From assembly GCA_973895155.1 (NCBI GenBank), contig OZ316892.1, positions 15,376,001 to 15,440,000 of the forward strand: a stretch of DNA of 64,000 nucleotides. Reading direction: 5' to 3'. The first letter of the stretch is position 1. The number at the start of each line of letters is the position of its first letter. Under the pieces are notes generated by a model, which had not been told where the DNA came from, made no database searches, and saw only the letters and a program-made list of their open reading frames with translations. This DNA is from Marsupella aquatica. Lineage: Eukaryota; Marchantiophyta. This document shows positions 1-9,276 of this stretch, one piece after another. The position numbers and the translations under genes are program-made.

Positions 1-1386
1 GCTAGATTGGTAGCAAAGGGATTCACACAAGAGAAAGGTGTGGATTACAATGAGGTCTTCTCACCAGTTGCTAAGTACTCTACAATACGACTATTGTGTG
101 TACTTGTTGTAATGTTTGGTCTGCTCCTAGATCAGATGGATGTTGTCACAGCTTTCCTCTATGGCACATTGGAAGAGGTGATCTTCATGAGACAACCGCT
201 AGGTTTTGTGAAGAGAGGATAGGAGGAATTGGTTTGCAGATTGCTGAAATCCTTGTATGGGTTGAAGCAGTCACCAAGACAGTGGAACAAGCGGTTTGAC
301 AATTGGATTCGGTCACAAGGTTTTCACAGAAGTGTATTTGACCCTTGTGTGTATTTGAAACCGGTGAAGAATGTTGTCTTTGGGTTCATTGTTTTAGTAC
401 TTTATGTGGATGACATGCTAATTGCAGCCAAGGATAGGTCTGAGATTGTTAAGCTCAAGGCACTGCTTAGTGCAGAGTTTAAGATGAAGGACTTAGGGCC
501 AGCTAAGAGGATTTTGGGTATGAAGATCACTAGGGACTTGGAGGCTGGCAAGCTATGGTTGACGCAGAGCAGTTATGCGAGGAAGGTAATTGCAAGGTTC
601 AACATGGAGAATAGCAAGCCAGTAAATACCCCGTTGGCTCCACACTTCAAGTTATCATCAGCGTTCTGTTCTACGGATGACACAGAGAAGGGGTTGATGT
701 CAAAGGTTCCATATGACAAGGCAGTGGGGAGTCTCATGTATTTGATGACTTGCACTAGACCTGATCTTGCCATGGCTATGGGCAAGGTGAGCAGGTACAT
801 GTCGAATCCAGGGAAGGTACACTGGGAAGCAGTGAAGTGGATTATCAGGTACTTGAAGGGTACCGTGGATCATGGTCTTTTATTTGATGCGAATGCAAAG
901 AATGCTAGATCATTGATTGGCTATGTAGATTCTGACTATGGACAAGATTTGGACCGAAGGAGATCAACAACAGGATACGTGTTCACACTTGGCGGTGGAT
1001 GCATAAGTTGGAGGTCTACTTTGCAGAAGTGTATTGCTCAGTCTACTACAGAAGCGGAGTATGTTGCAGCTGCGGAAGCAGCAAAGGAAGCGATTTGGTT
1101 GGATAGACTTATCACTGAAATGGGATTGCCACAGGGGAATGTGAAGCTCCATTGTGATAGTCAAAGTGCGCTCCACCTTGCTGTGAACCAGGTGATGGAC
1201 AGCAAAGTGAAGCACATTGACGTCAGGTACTATTTTATCAGGCAGACTGTGTCTGATAATTTGTTTGAGCTAGTCAAGATTGATGGTAAACTCAACCCGG
1301 CTGACGCATTTACCAAAGTGATTCCTTTGGAGAGTTTCTCTAGACACCGTGACGTATTGCAGGTTTTGCAATTGCATCACAAGTAG
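1..1386 (+). pseudogene. Copia-1 pol: reverse transcriptase and RNase H, 5' truncated by window edge
   Basis: C-terminal part of a Ty1/Copia polyprotein. The left window edge falls inside the RT, just after the usual start of the RVT_2 domain (KGFTQEKGVDYNEVFSPV). The catalytic YVDD box is present near base 400 (LVLYVDDML). The RNase H region follows, with its first acidic residue in VDSDYG, the Glu in TEAEY, and CDSQSAL, and the polyprotein ends in the usual ADAFTK region. The frame is continuous except for one TAG at 220-222, directly before EELVCRLLKSLYGLK, so this copy cannot make RT without readthrough. Everything else is well preserved, which suggests a fairly recent insertion. It is followed by a polypurine tract and a 3' LTR, so this is the 3' end of an element lying mostly left of the window. 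Confidence 0.93.
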
Positions 1387-1563
1387 AGTTTTCTTAAACA
1401 TTCATTGTAATTACTGATATATGCTCTTCCTCATTCCTATGTATTAGGCTACGGCTTAGTTCTGGTTTGCTCTAGTTAGAGAGGGAAACCGGTTTGATTT
1501 CTGTCCAGAACTTCCCGCTGAGGGATCATATACATTGGCAGTATTACTCTCCCCTAGACCAGA

Positions 1564-1577
1564 GTCAAGGGGAAGAT
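1564..1577 (+). other. Polypurine tract of Copia-1
   Basis: The purine-rich run GTCAAGGGGAAGAT lies immediately before the LTR start at 1578. This is the expected plus-strand priming site of a Copia element. Closely similar tracts precede the LTRs at 33125 and 36720. Confidence 0.75.
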
Positions 1578-1998
1578 TGTTGGGTATTTACTCTTACGTC
1601 TAGGTTAGGTATGACGTGGTTGGTACAACAACGTGGGTTGGTACAACTACGTGGTTAGGTACAACTACGTGATTAGGTACAACTATGTGGTTAGGTACAA
1701 CTACGTGATTAGGTACAACTATGTGGTTAGGTACAACTAAGTTGCACACTATATCATAAGAGGCATGTGTGCTTGGAGAGGTAGAACCAAGGCTCATTGT
1801 TATGGAGCCACTTGAGAGATAGGGAGAGCTTACACTGTGGAGACTCGGTATAGCCGACGGGCTTAGAGTTCAGTAAAGCTCTCTTGTGTGTTCCCGTGGA
1901 CGTAGCCTCAAGGAGGTGAACCACGTATCTCTTGTGTCGACTATTGTGCGTTGGATGGTTCATGGGCTTGCCGTTGCGATCGTCGTCTATGCTCAACA
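1578..1998 (+). repeat. 3' LTR of Copia-1
   Basis: A 421-bp LTR that starts TGTTGGG directly after the polypurine tract and ends CTCAACA, giving the canonical TG...CA ends with a short inverted repeat. Its 3' half matches, in reverse complement, the LTR at 28645-29345 (shared stretches around GGCTCATTGTTATGGAGCC and CCCGTGGACGTAGCCTC), which fixes its identity and its end. Downstream the sequence enters the 114-bp repeat array, so Copia-1 probably inserted into that array. The 5-bp target duplication cannot be checked because the other end is outside the window. Confidence 0.85.
1602..1741 (+). repeat. 18-bp tandem array inside the Copia-1 LTR
   Basis: About seven head-to-tail copies of an 18-bp unit close to GGTTAGGTACAACTACGT. 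Successive units alternate between 'gtggtta' and 'gtgatta' variants, which makes a 36-bp higher-order unit. It lies in the U3 part of the LTR and is absent from the related LTRs at 28645-29345 and 33125-33422, so it is an expansion specific to this LTR. Units contain ACGT cores, typical of bZIP binding sites; that regulatory meaning is only inference. Confidence 0.85.
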
Positions 1999-1999
1999 A

Positions 2000-2400
2000 T
2001 GTTGTGGGTTTTGGAAGACATTGTCCATATTGTCTTCGCACCACACTTAGCCATTTTTCCAACGACATGATATTTTGCGTCAAGAGGCCATTTGAGCAGG
2101 GGTAAATGGTGGATGTAGTGGGTTTTGGAAGACATTGTCCATATTGTCTTCGCACCACACTTAGCCATTTTTCCAACGACAGGATATTTTGCGTCAAGAG
2201 GCCATTTGAGCAGGGGTAAATGGTGGATGTTGTGGGTTTTGGAAGACATTGTCCATATTGTCTTTGCACCACACTTAGCCATTTTTCCAATGACATGATA
2301 TTTTGCTTCAAGAAGCCATTTGAGCAGGGGTAAATGTTTGCCAACGACAGGATATTCTGCTTCAAGAAGAAATTTGAGCGGGGGTACGTAAATGGCGAAC
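2000..2400. repeat. 114-bp tandem array at the left side of the MULE
   Basis: Three full units start at 2000, 2114 and 2228 (exact 114-bp spacing), followed by a degenerate partial unit to about 2400. Each unit contains a 24-bp dyad GAAGACA-N10-TGTCTTC (2014-2037, 2128-2151, 2242-2265, the last with one mismatch). The unit is a multiple of three, so it keeps open frames on the minus strand; those frames are a by-product and are not called as genes. The same dyad recurs in a different array at 3615-3830. The left edge is cut by the Copia-1 LTR. Confidence 0.85.
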
Positions 2401-2586
2401 ACTAGTCTGTGGTTTCACAGAAGATGCACGTGAGAACTGCAAAATAGTTTCAAAATTTGTATAACATCTCAAAATTGTTGGAGTACAATGCTGTTGCAGA
2501 CTTTAATGTCTGCAACTGAAGCAAAATTGCAATTGCTACTTCCTATGAGCTATTATTTGAACTTGTTACCATTGTGCCAGTGTAAA

Positions 2587-3306
2587 CTAAGTCAAGAGCT
2601 CATTGCTACAAAATACTTCCCCACAACAGGTGCACCTAAATACTTCATGCCCAAACTCATCTACTCCAAGCAACTCAACATTAACTCTATGACCATTTGC
2701 TTTGATAGGAGCCCTCCATTGTGCACCCATTGCACTGAATTGTCGTTGAAGCCATGCCTCTACCTCAGAATGGGACCTAAAAGACTTGTGACTAGCTCCA
2801 TTGAATCCGCTCACCTGGCATTCTGCCTCCTCCCAAGTATGATATATTCCAGGACTGCGCCCCCTAGCAATGGCATACCATTTTTTCTTTGAGGTAGAGC
2901 CTAGATCACAATTGTATGGAAGAGCAATTGACTTAGAGCGAGAGGAGAAAGTTTGTGATTGTAATTTCACCCTTGTGGCAGGCTGAGTTTGCGCAACGTC
3001 AACCAATTGTGCTTGTGAGGCTGACAAAGATGGACCTACATTAGCACCTTGGCGCCGAGCCAATACAGGTTTTGGTGGCCCAACAACAACCACTACAGGG
3101 GAATTGTGACCCTCTAATTTTGATGGCGCAAGGGGAGGCAGCCCATCTCGATTCCACACTGAAGACAAACACAAAATCCGTTCCAACATGCAATGGAGGA
3201 AGAAGAGTAGTGCACTCAAACCTGCAAATACGGTCCATATGGCGAACCCCAATGCCCAAAACAACTTAACTACAAAACCAACACTGCCTTCATTGAACTT
3301 TGCCAT
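2587..3306 (-). CDS. MULE-associated ORF with RNase H1 N-terminal (viroplasmin-like) domain and a membrane segment
   Basis: Uninterrupted 239-residue ORF from ATG at 3306. Residues about 9-40 are hydrophobic (WALGFAIWTVFAGLSALLFF), a likely membrane anchor. A low-complexity Pro/Ala/Gln-rich linker follows. Around residue 140 is KKWYAIARGRSPGIYHTWEE, continuing with CQVSGFNGASHKSF and SEVEAWL; this is the hallmark of the RNase H1 N-terminal / caulimovirus viroplasmin-type nucleic-acid binding fold (PF01693). The RNase H catalytic domain itself is absent. The C-terminus has a small CxxC motif (CTCCGEVFC). It lies just downstream of the transposase exons on the same strand, like the accessory gene of some MULEs. 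Function is unknown; a captured host or retroelement domain is my inference. It may be joined to other exons. Confidence 0.6.
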   Translation of the reverse strand: MAKFNEGSVGFVVKLFWALGFAIWTVFAGLSALLFFLHCMLERILCLSSVWNRDGLPPLAPSKLEGHNSPVVVVVGPPKPVLARRQGANVGPSLSASQAQLVDVAQTQPATRVKLQSQTFSSRSKSIALPYNCDLGSTSKKKWYAIARGRSPGIYHTWEEAECQVSGFNGASHKSFRSHSEVEAWLQRQFSAMGAQWRAPIKANGHRVNVELLGVDEFGHEVFRCTCCGEVFCSNELLT

Positions 3307-3614
3307 TGCCAAATGGCAATCTTGTCCTTGGCGCTCTTGTTGTCACTCTCCTATCCCTGGCGCTCTCGCTCTCTCTGACGCTCTTGGGGCGTTGCACAAT
3401 CTACTCAGACCTCTCTCTTTGGCGCTGCAGTGCTATCCTGTCCGTCCTCTACTACACTGGTCTCCTAATACCTCCTCCCTTTGTTGTCACTCACGTGGAT
3501 GACTTCAAAGACTCCGCTTTAGTCCGCTCGCAAAATGCGCACATTCTCCATGGAACACTCTATGTCGACCAACGGTCCCGCACGCCAATATCATTGCGGA
3601 AGTAGATTCAAATT

Positions 3615-3830
3615 GAAGACATTATGGTCAATGTCTTCAATATCAATGAAGGAAGTTAAGAAGACAACATGGTCGTTGTCTTCAAGTGCAAGGATGGAAG
3701 ATAAACGGGAAGACACCATGGTCGCTGTCTTCAAGTGCAAGGATGGAAGATAAACGGGAAGACAACATGGTCGTTGTCTTCAAGTGCAAGGATGGAAGAT
3801 AAACATGAAGACAACATGAATATGTTGTAT
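3615..3830. repeat. 49-bp tandem array with GAAGACA-N10-TGTCTTC dyads
   Basis: Dyads start at 3615, 3660, 3709, 3758 and (degenerate right arm) 3807. The last four are exactly 49 bp apart; the first spacing is 45 bp. Between dyads the unit is 'AAGTGCAAGGATGGAAGATA'-like. Arms are exact in the first four copies and the spacer is always 10 bp, even though the spacer sequence differs from that in the 2.0-2.4 kb array. Conservation of arms and spacing in two unrelated repeat units points to a protein-binding dyad, possibly for the MULE transposase. Confidence 0.85.
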
Positions 3831-3974
3831 TCATCAGAGAATAATGGTGGAAAAAAGTGACAAGAGTCTATTTTGATGCACAACCAAAGTTCAGTAATAA
3901 AGTAACTAGTAAGGTTCAATAATATCAACATGATATTGTAGCCCAAATCCCTGACACTCTATTGCAGCCTCATT

Positions 3975-4191
3975 TGGCCAATTCCATGCACCTATCAATG
4001 AAAGCTTGTGGCAATTGTTGTTCACTATTTGGGAGAAGGGGCTGAGGTACAATGCTCTGGATTGGTCACGTGCCTGCTGTTGGTGCTGTCGATTCAATAC
4101 TATATTCAGTCTGTAGTAGTTGGTCTTCCCAAGGAAAGGGTGACACAGGTGGGTGCTCCAAATTGACTGCATCACCATTATCCACCTGCAT
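3975..4191 (-). pseudogene. Probable last exon of the MULE transposase
   Basis: Reading the minus strand from a good acceptor (catatgcag) near 4191, a frame opens with VDNGDAVNLEHPPVSPF and continues through a Gln/Pro-rich tail. It contains one internal stop and ends near 3975. The preceding exon has a plausible donor (gtaaat) at 4264. There is no recognisable domain; the call rests on splice signals, reading frame and position only. Confidence 0.4.
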
Positions 4192-4264
4192 ATGAAGGCA
4201 ACTTTAAAATTTGTCCCTAGCATGAGACCACACATGCATGAAGCCCACAAGTAATGATATTTAC

Positions 4265-4918
4265 TTGTAAGAAGACTGTTAATGTTGGAATCCTTACTCT
4301 TGCCGGATTTGTTGGCGTCACACTATGGACTTTATCACAAGATCTTTGGTTATGTCCAACCTGCCCACACTTACTGCACCTGCACTTCCCAGTGTTAGGC
4401 CCCGCTTTCTTTGCCCTCAATTGAACTTGAACAATTGGAAGTCCAACAACAGTGTTTGCTGTTGAAAAGGGTTCCACCCTATTTGGATCATCATCTAGTG
4501 GATATCTCAAGAATAGTTGTCCAAGGGAGTCAATCACTGATTCTCCGCCTTCTCCAAGAGCCCTAGGTGGATGCCTCCCTCCACGACCCTGTTCAATGCG
4601 GACCATTCTATGTCTGCCCCTTTTCACAACAGCCACAGGAGCAACACAATTTGGACTTGGCATTAAGTCTGATACAATAAAGCTAGGTAAAACATTGTCA
4701 TACAAAGCCCTAATTGAAGCAATCCGCCAACATTTGTGAAAATGAGCAGAAAAAATTCTGCCTTCCTGGTCATCCCAAGCCATTATATGCTCACATGGCC
4801 ACACCATCTCTTGCAGCTCCCAACAAGTGCAACTTTTCTTTGGTGATAGTGACACTAGATACTCCTCACTTTGGGATGTAGTTTGAACCTTGGCTGTGGA
4901 CGCACCATCATCAAACAC
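4265..4918 (-). pseudogene. MULE transposase exon: SWIM zinc finger and CCHC zinc knuckle
   Basis: The exon opens after the acceptor atatgctcag at 4919 and runs in one open frame to a likely donor at 4264. It begins VFDDGASTAKVQ. The SWIM finger reads CTCWELQEMVWPCEHIMAW, i.e. CxC...CxH, the diagnostic C-terminal domain of MuDR/FAR1-type transposases. About 130 residues later a zinc knuckle CSKCGQVGHNQRSC (CX2CX4HX4C) occurs, as in many plant MULE transposases. The phase-0 acceptor fits the phase-0 donor at 17565 on the other side of the Gypsy insertion. Confidence 0.88.
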
Positions 4919-5445
4919 CTGAGCATATGAAAACTTGGATATAATTACAAAACTATTCAAATAAAGAATACATTCATACTAGTGTATTTTAATTCAACAC
5001 CGAGCTATTAAGAAGACATTGATGTTACAGTATATACAGAACACGTAGCTAGTAATGAGTGGTGGACCTCGCCACCCAGCGCCCTCACCAATCCCGGCAC
5101 TTGCTCCTAAGTGCCCTTGGTGCCCGAACGCCTCCACAAAAAACCTCGAGCAAGCATCCAAGTGCCTCTAGCATCACCTGCGGCCACTCCCATACGAAGC
5201 CGTACTTCCTCACCTGCACGACCGCTACTCAACGGTCCTCACTCTCTGCACAAACAACCAAGCACCTCGGTAAGTAACCCCTCCAGATCTAGAACTCGCC
5301 CAGTCTAGCATCCTAACTCAAGCTCAATAGACGTTGGTAAATAGGTCAGCGATAGGTCCTCCCGATGCCATAAGCCGGAACCAAAACCCACGCCCATTGT
5401 CCGTCCAGGACAACTCCTTCCTTGGGCGTGGCCCGGGTTCCCCCT

Positions 5446-8400
5446 TGTCGCACCCCTAACCTGGGCCTTAGATCCAGGTTAGTGTCGTGGTGCGACCTCG
5501 ACCACCAGTAGGGGTGAGGGTTCGGGCAAGGAGGTGTGTAGTGACCTTCAATAGCCCTAAGTCGGGCTAAGCCGATATACTCACTGGTATAACACTCGCA
5601 TAATTCATACTTGACATAGGTATATTTATTTTCCACCGCTGGAATATTCCCTCAGTTAGTGACGCAGACTAACTCCCGACTTGGGGCTTTTCAAGCCATC
5701 GACGTGACAGGACCTTGTGACATGCAATGAGTGGCAATCCCTACCATTAGTCCGCACCCAGTACGTCCCTTAAAATGACGCTTTTGCCCAGACATACACA
5801 CAACACCAGTTACTTGTGGAAACATTAAGGGGAAAAGACTACATTTACTCAGCGAAGCATCAGTTTACATGGTTGACTTGACTTCAAAGGGGGTCAGCAG
5901 GCCCAACGGCAGTCGATGCCCAGTCTCTACGAGGCCCTGCCTCGCACTTGCCCAGCAAGCTCGACTTTGGCTCTCACTCCTTGGTGCGCTCTGACCCTAC
6001 TCAGGCCGGGACTCCCCGTGCCTCGCCTTTCTTCTGCTGAGATAACTAAGCCTTCTCCCCCCTCCCATCGCGGAAGGGGAAGCCTAAATACCCATAGTGG
6101 AAGAGAACCGGAGGATACTACCTTCCGGGGTACTACCTACTGACTAACTATCTGCTGACTACTGGTCGCGCTGCACTGACCGGTTAACCGTCGACTACGA
6201 GTGTGCCAACCGGAATGGCAGCGGCCAAGCCTACTGACAAACTCTAGTCCGTTGATGGACTCCATCCTACGTTGGCTGATCCTAACTGACCGGCCCTAAT
6301 TCTTCCTACTGCCGCTAATCGGCGCCTAATGACAGTCATTCTGTCGTTACGCCTAACCAAAAGATGCCGCTGACTTAACCGCCTCGCGCGGCGCCTGCTT
6401 CTACCCTTCGCTAACCACCCCTTACGTCTGTGCAGTGGTTGGACCAGGGCTGGTCCCCTTGTCGGGGCGAGACCTCGAGCCGCCTTGATCAGAGGTGGGC
6501 CCAGGTTTTCCCCGCTGGAGGACGAGCAGGGTGACACGGTCCTGCAAAGCCTTGTTGTCCCGTACTGCTTCCTCCGCCTCGTTTGCAACTTCATTGGCTT
6601 CAGTCTGGAGCCGCGCCACCTCCAAGTTGAGCTGGTCGATGGCGTCGTGATGGACCTGGTCCTGCGCTAGCAATTTATCTCGTTCGGCGGAGAGACCAGC
6701 CACCTGCTGTGCTGCCTGCAGGAATTGTTTGTTGAGGTCGGTCAGGCTGGTAACCCGAGCCGAAGATTCTGAGCATAATTGAAGCATGGTGTCGTCCAGC
6801 TTCTTGAGTTCGGCCTGTGCTCCGCTTAACTCCTGGGTTAGTCCGTCCCTCTGTTCGACAGTGCGGACTAAATCCTCGCGGCGGGTCGTTGCCTCCTCCT
6901 TGAGGTGCTCTACCAGCATCTGGAGACGCTCGATCTCATTCCCCTTCGCCATGAGTTCTTCTTCCAAGCGGCTGACGATCCGTGGTTGGTGCTCTAACAT
7001 GAAGAAGGCTGGCTGAAAGTACGCCGAGACTTGTTGTCCGATGTATGTCGCCAGCTCCCCAGACATAGTCTGGCTAAACTTCTGGACCAGGTTGTAGGCC
7101 ATGGTCCCCGGGGCCACTTGGTAGTCCTCCATCCTCTCGGGTACCGGTGGTTCCTCGGCAGGGGCAATGAGCTCCTCCGTAGTCCGCGCTAGGGAGGGGA
7201 AGGTTTCTTCAGGTGGTGGAGGGATTGGGGGTGGTTGTACTGCAGGTAGCGGAGGCTCAACGGAAGGAGGCGGTGGAATTTCCACAGGGGGCGATTGCGG
7301 AGTATTAGTCGGGGCTTCCGGCTCGGGGTTTGCCCGAGGGACGGTAGTCCGCGTAGTCGGGGTTGCCTCCTCTGGGGCGGGGGCGACATTACCCGGGGCT
7401 GAGGTGGCCATATTCTTTCCTCTGGCCTCCCGCCGTGCCTTGTACCAGGCGAGGATAATGGCGATATGACTTCCCAAGTAAGTCTTCCCTTCAATAGCCA
7501 TACCACCCTGAGCCCGCTTCAGCTCCCCCGAGAATCTTCGGTAGAAGAATTGGGCCCAGTTTCGTTGTTTGTACTGTTCCACCTGCACGATCGTGCAGAG
7601 GGAAATCTCGGATCGTGGCTCAATCATGTGTAGGGTAGTTCGTATGAAGTTAAGCCGCTCCATACAGGTTAAGTTGGTGCACGCCCCCTGCTTGTATCCG
7701 TTGTCCGTCTTACCCTCGGGTTTGAAGTGCCGCGGCGTATACTCCTTATCCCGAATTCGGATTTCCACCGGCACCGGCCCGGTTGGTAGGCAGAAAATTT
7801 GCGTTAACCGATGCTCTGTGAGTGATAAGGCCTGCCCCGAAACCTTGGTGGTCGACGCATCAGTGTCGAAATTGGAGATGAACTCACAAATCTCCTTCGG
7901 CCCGGCGGCGCACGGCCTCCATAGTAAGTGGGCGAACCGCTCCAACTGATGCTCCTTGAGATAGTCCGCATGTTCGAGTTTCTTGATCGTGATCCAGACT
8001 ACCTCGGGGACGCAGATTACCTGTAATAAGTTGGACTTCGGGTTATCCGGGGGCCGTCGGGTCTGGTTGGTCGGGGGGTTTGCCGGGGCAGGTGCAGGCG
8101 CGACGTCGGTCTGTGTTGATTCCGGGGCCGTCATAGTCCTTGACCGCTTACGAGGACGCTGTTTGAGTTGCAGACTAGCTCGCTCGAAACCCGAAGAACA
8201 CTCCGTGTTGATTACTGGACGGACTTGGGATTGGTTCGGCGGTACTCCGGTGGTCATCGGTTGAGGCACTGGGGTAGCCATATCCCAGTTGAAGGCGTTG
8301 GAGCTTTCCCCGAGGAATGTGAGATTACGCGCCACTTCCCGTTGTCTGCTGATGTCTTCTTGGCGCTTTTCGGCTGCGATCTGCTGGTCTAGGTACCCCG

Positions 8401-9276
8401 GAATCTTGTCGAACTCCGCTTGAGTAAGCCGCTGGTTGCCCTTCAGCTTAAAGAACTTAGCTGGAACCTCAAGAATCGCCTCTGCTACCGATCTAAGCCC
8501 TTCCTCGCTGAGATATAGTTCGGTGATGTAGTCTCGCAACTCGTTGTAGCTAGAATCCCTGGTGATGGTTGTCCTTTCGCAATTAACCAGTGCTACCTTG
8601 GTTACCAGCTTCGCTTACCTTCGTTCGTAAGCGGCTTTCTCAGGGCAAGAGTACCAGTAAGTCTCAGAGAACTTAGCACCTACCTCGCCAAACAAGGTCC
8701 AAAATCCCAAGGCTATGAGGGTCATACTAACCTCGTAGTCCGATTCGTTGCGTCCGCGTTCCCACCTGGCTGGTCCTTTTTCGCGGAGGCCTCGCTCGTC
8801 CTGACTAAATCTCACCACATTCCGCTCTTCTCCCTCGATAATTTCCTCGTAAAGGTCGACTGGATTCAATCAAAAAGGCGAGCGGATGGCAGCGTCCGCG
8901 AATTCCAAAAAGGTAAACATGAGCGAATGGCCCGCAGTGCCATCGGCTCCTCTTGTATGGGGGTGCCAGAACGAGCCCGAGCGTGAGAAGGTCAGGCCGT
9001 TTGGTCATTGATAACGAGCTGAAGTTGGTGCCTCGGTCCAAGCGTGATTCTTCTAACTGATTTTTACTCCGCTGCCGCCACCGTACCTCGGTCGTGCGTA
9101 ATAATCCCTTTCCTGAACTCGTAATTATTCGGTTATCTTAACCTACTCCTAATCTAATCATAATGGCAACTTGACGGCTATACGTGCTATTCTACGCTAT
9201 GGCTACGGTCCTAATGACCGTATAAGTCCTAATCTACGACCTGGGTTCGGTCAAGTGACACGTTACCCGTGTCACA
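5446..9276 (-). mobile_element. Giant TG...CA element with a long ORF (LTR-like), nested in the Gypsy-1 LTR
   Basis: Starts TGTCGCACCC and ends CCGTGTCACA on the plus strand, with 5-bp duplications CCCCT at 5441-5445 and 9277-9281. The empty site is visible in the sister LTR near 16475. TG/CA ends, imperfect terminal inversion (TGTCGCAC versus TGTGACAC) and a 5-bp duplication are the marks of LTR retrotransposon integration, yet there is no second LTR and no gag-pol. The best reading is a solo LTR of 3.8 kb, unusual because it encloses a >2-kb ORF on the minus strand. A related terminal segment is at 63060-63340 and a related ORF segment at 27555-27900, so this is a family in this genome. Confidence 0.85.
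6422..8869 (-). pseudogene. Unclassified long ORF of the giant LTR-like element (coiled-coil protein)
   Basis: Minus-strand frame open from 8869 to 6422 except for one TAA at 8615-8617. The longest uninterrupted part (8614-6422) is about 730 codons without an early ATG, so the true start may be upstream or spliced. An N-terminal region (DYITELYLSEEGLRSVAEAI) is shared with a second locus at 27613, where a Tyr codon stands in place of the TAA, so the stop is a lesion. The middle part (LTEHRLTQIFCLPTGPV ... ERLNFIRTTLHMIEP) recalls the architecture of 'putative plant transposon protein' domains; this is a guess. A Pro-rich linker follows, then a long heptad-rich coiled coil (VSRLEEELMAKGNEIERLQ onward, about 170 residues). 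No catalytic motif is seen. Confidence 0.65.

Noticed and set aside
2000-2400. Possible CRISPR-like or satellite interpretation of the dyad arrays
   Set aside because: Eukaryotic plant DNA, spacers are not unique, and only three to five units; they are best seen as element-associated tandem repeats.
1600-2402. Minus-strand open frames rich in VVPNH repeats and in 38-residue SLEKWLSVV repeats
   Set aside because: They are translations of the 18-bp and 114-bp tandem arrays; both units are multiples of three, which keeps the frames open without a gene.
7167-7506. Gly-rich plus-strand frame and alternative minus frame opposite the giant-element ORF
   Set aside because: Shadow frames of the Pro/Glu-rich linker of the 6422-8614 ORF; no independent support.
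5446-9276. Interpretation as a TIR DNA transposon
   Set aside because: The terminal inversion is only about 8 imperfect bases, ends are TG...CA and the duplication is 5 bp, which fits LTR integration better; no transposase is seen.
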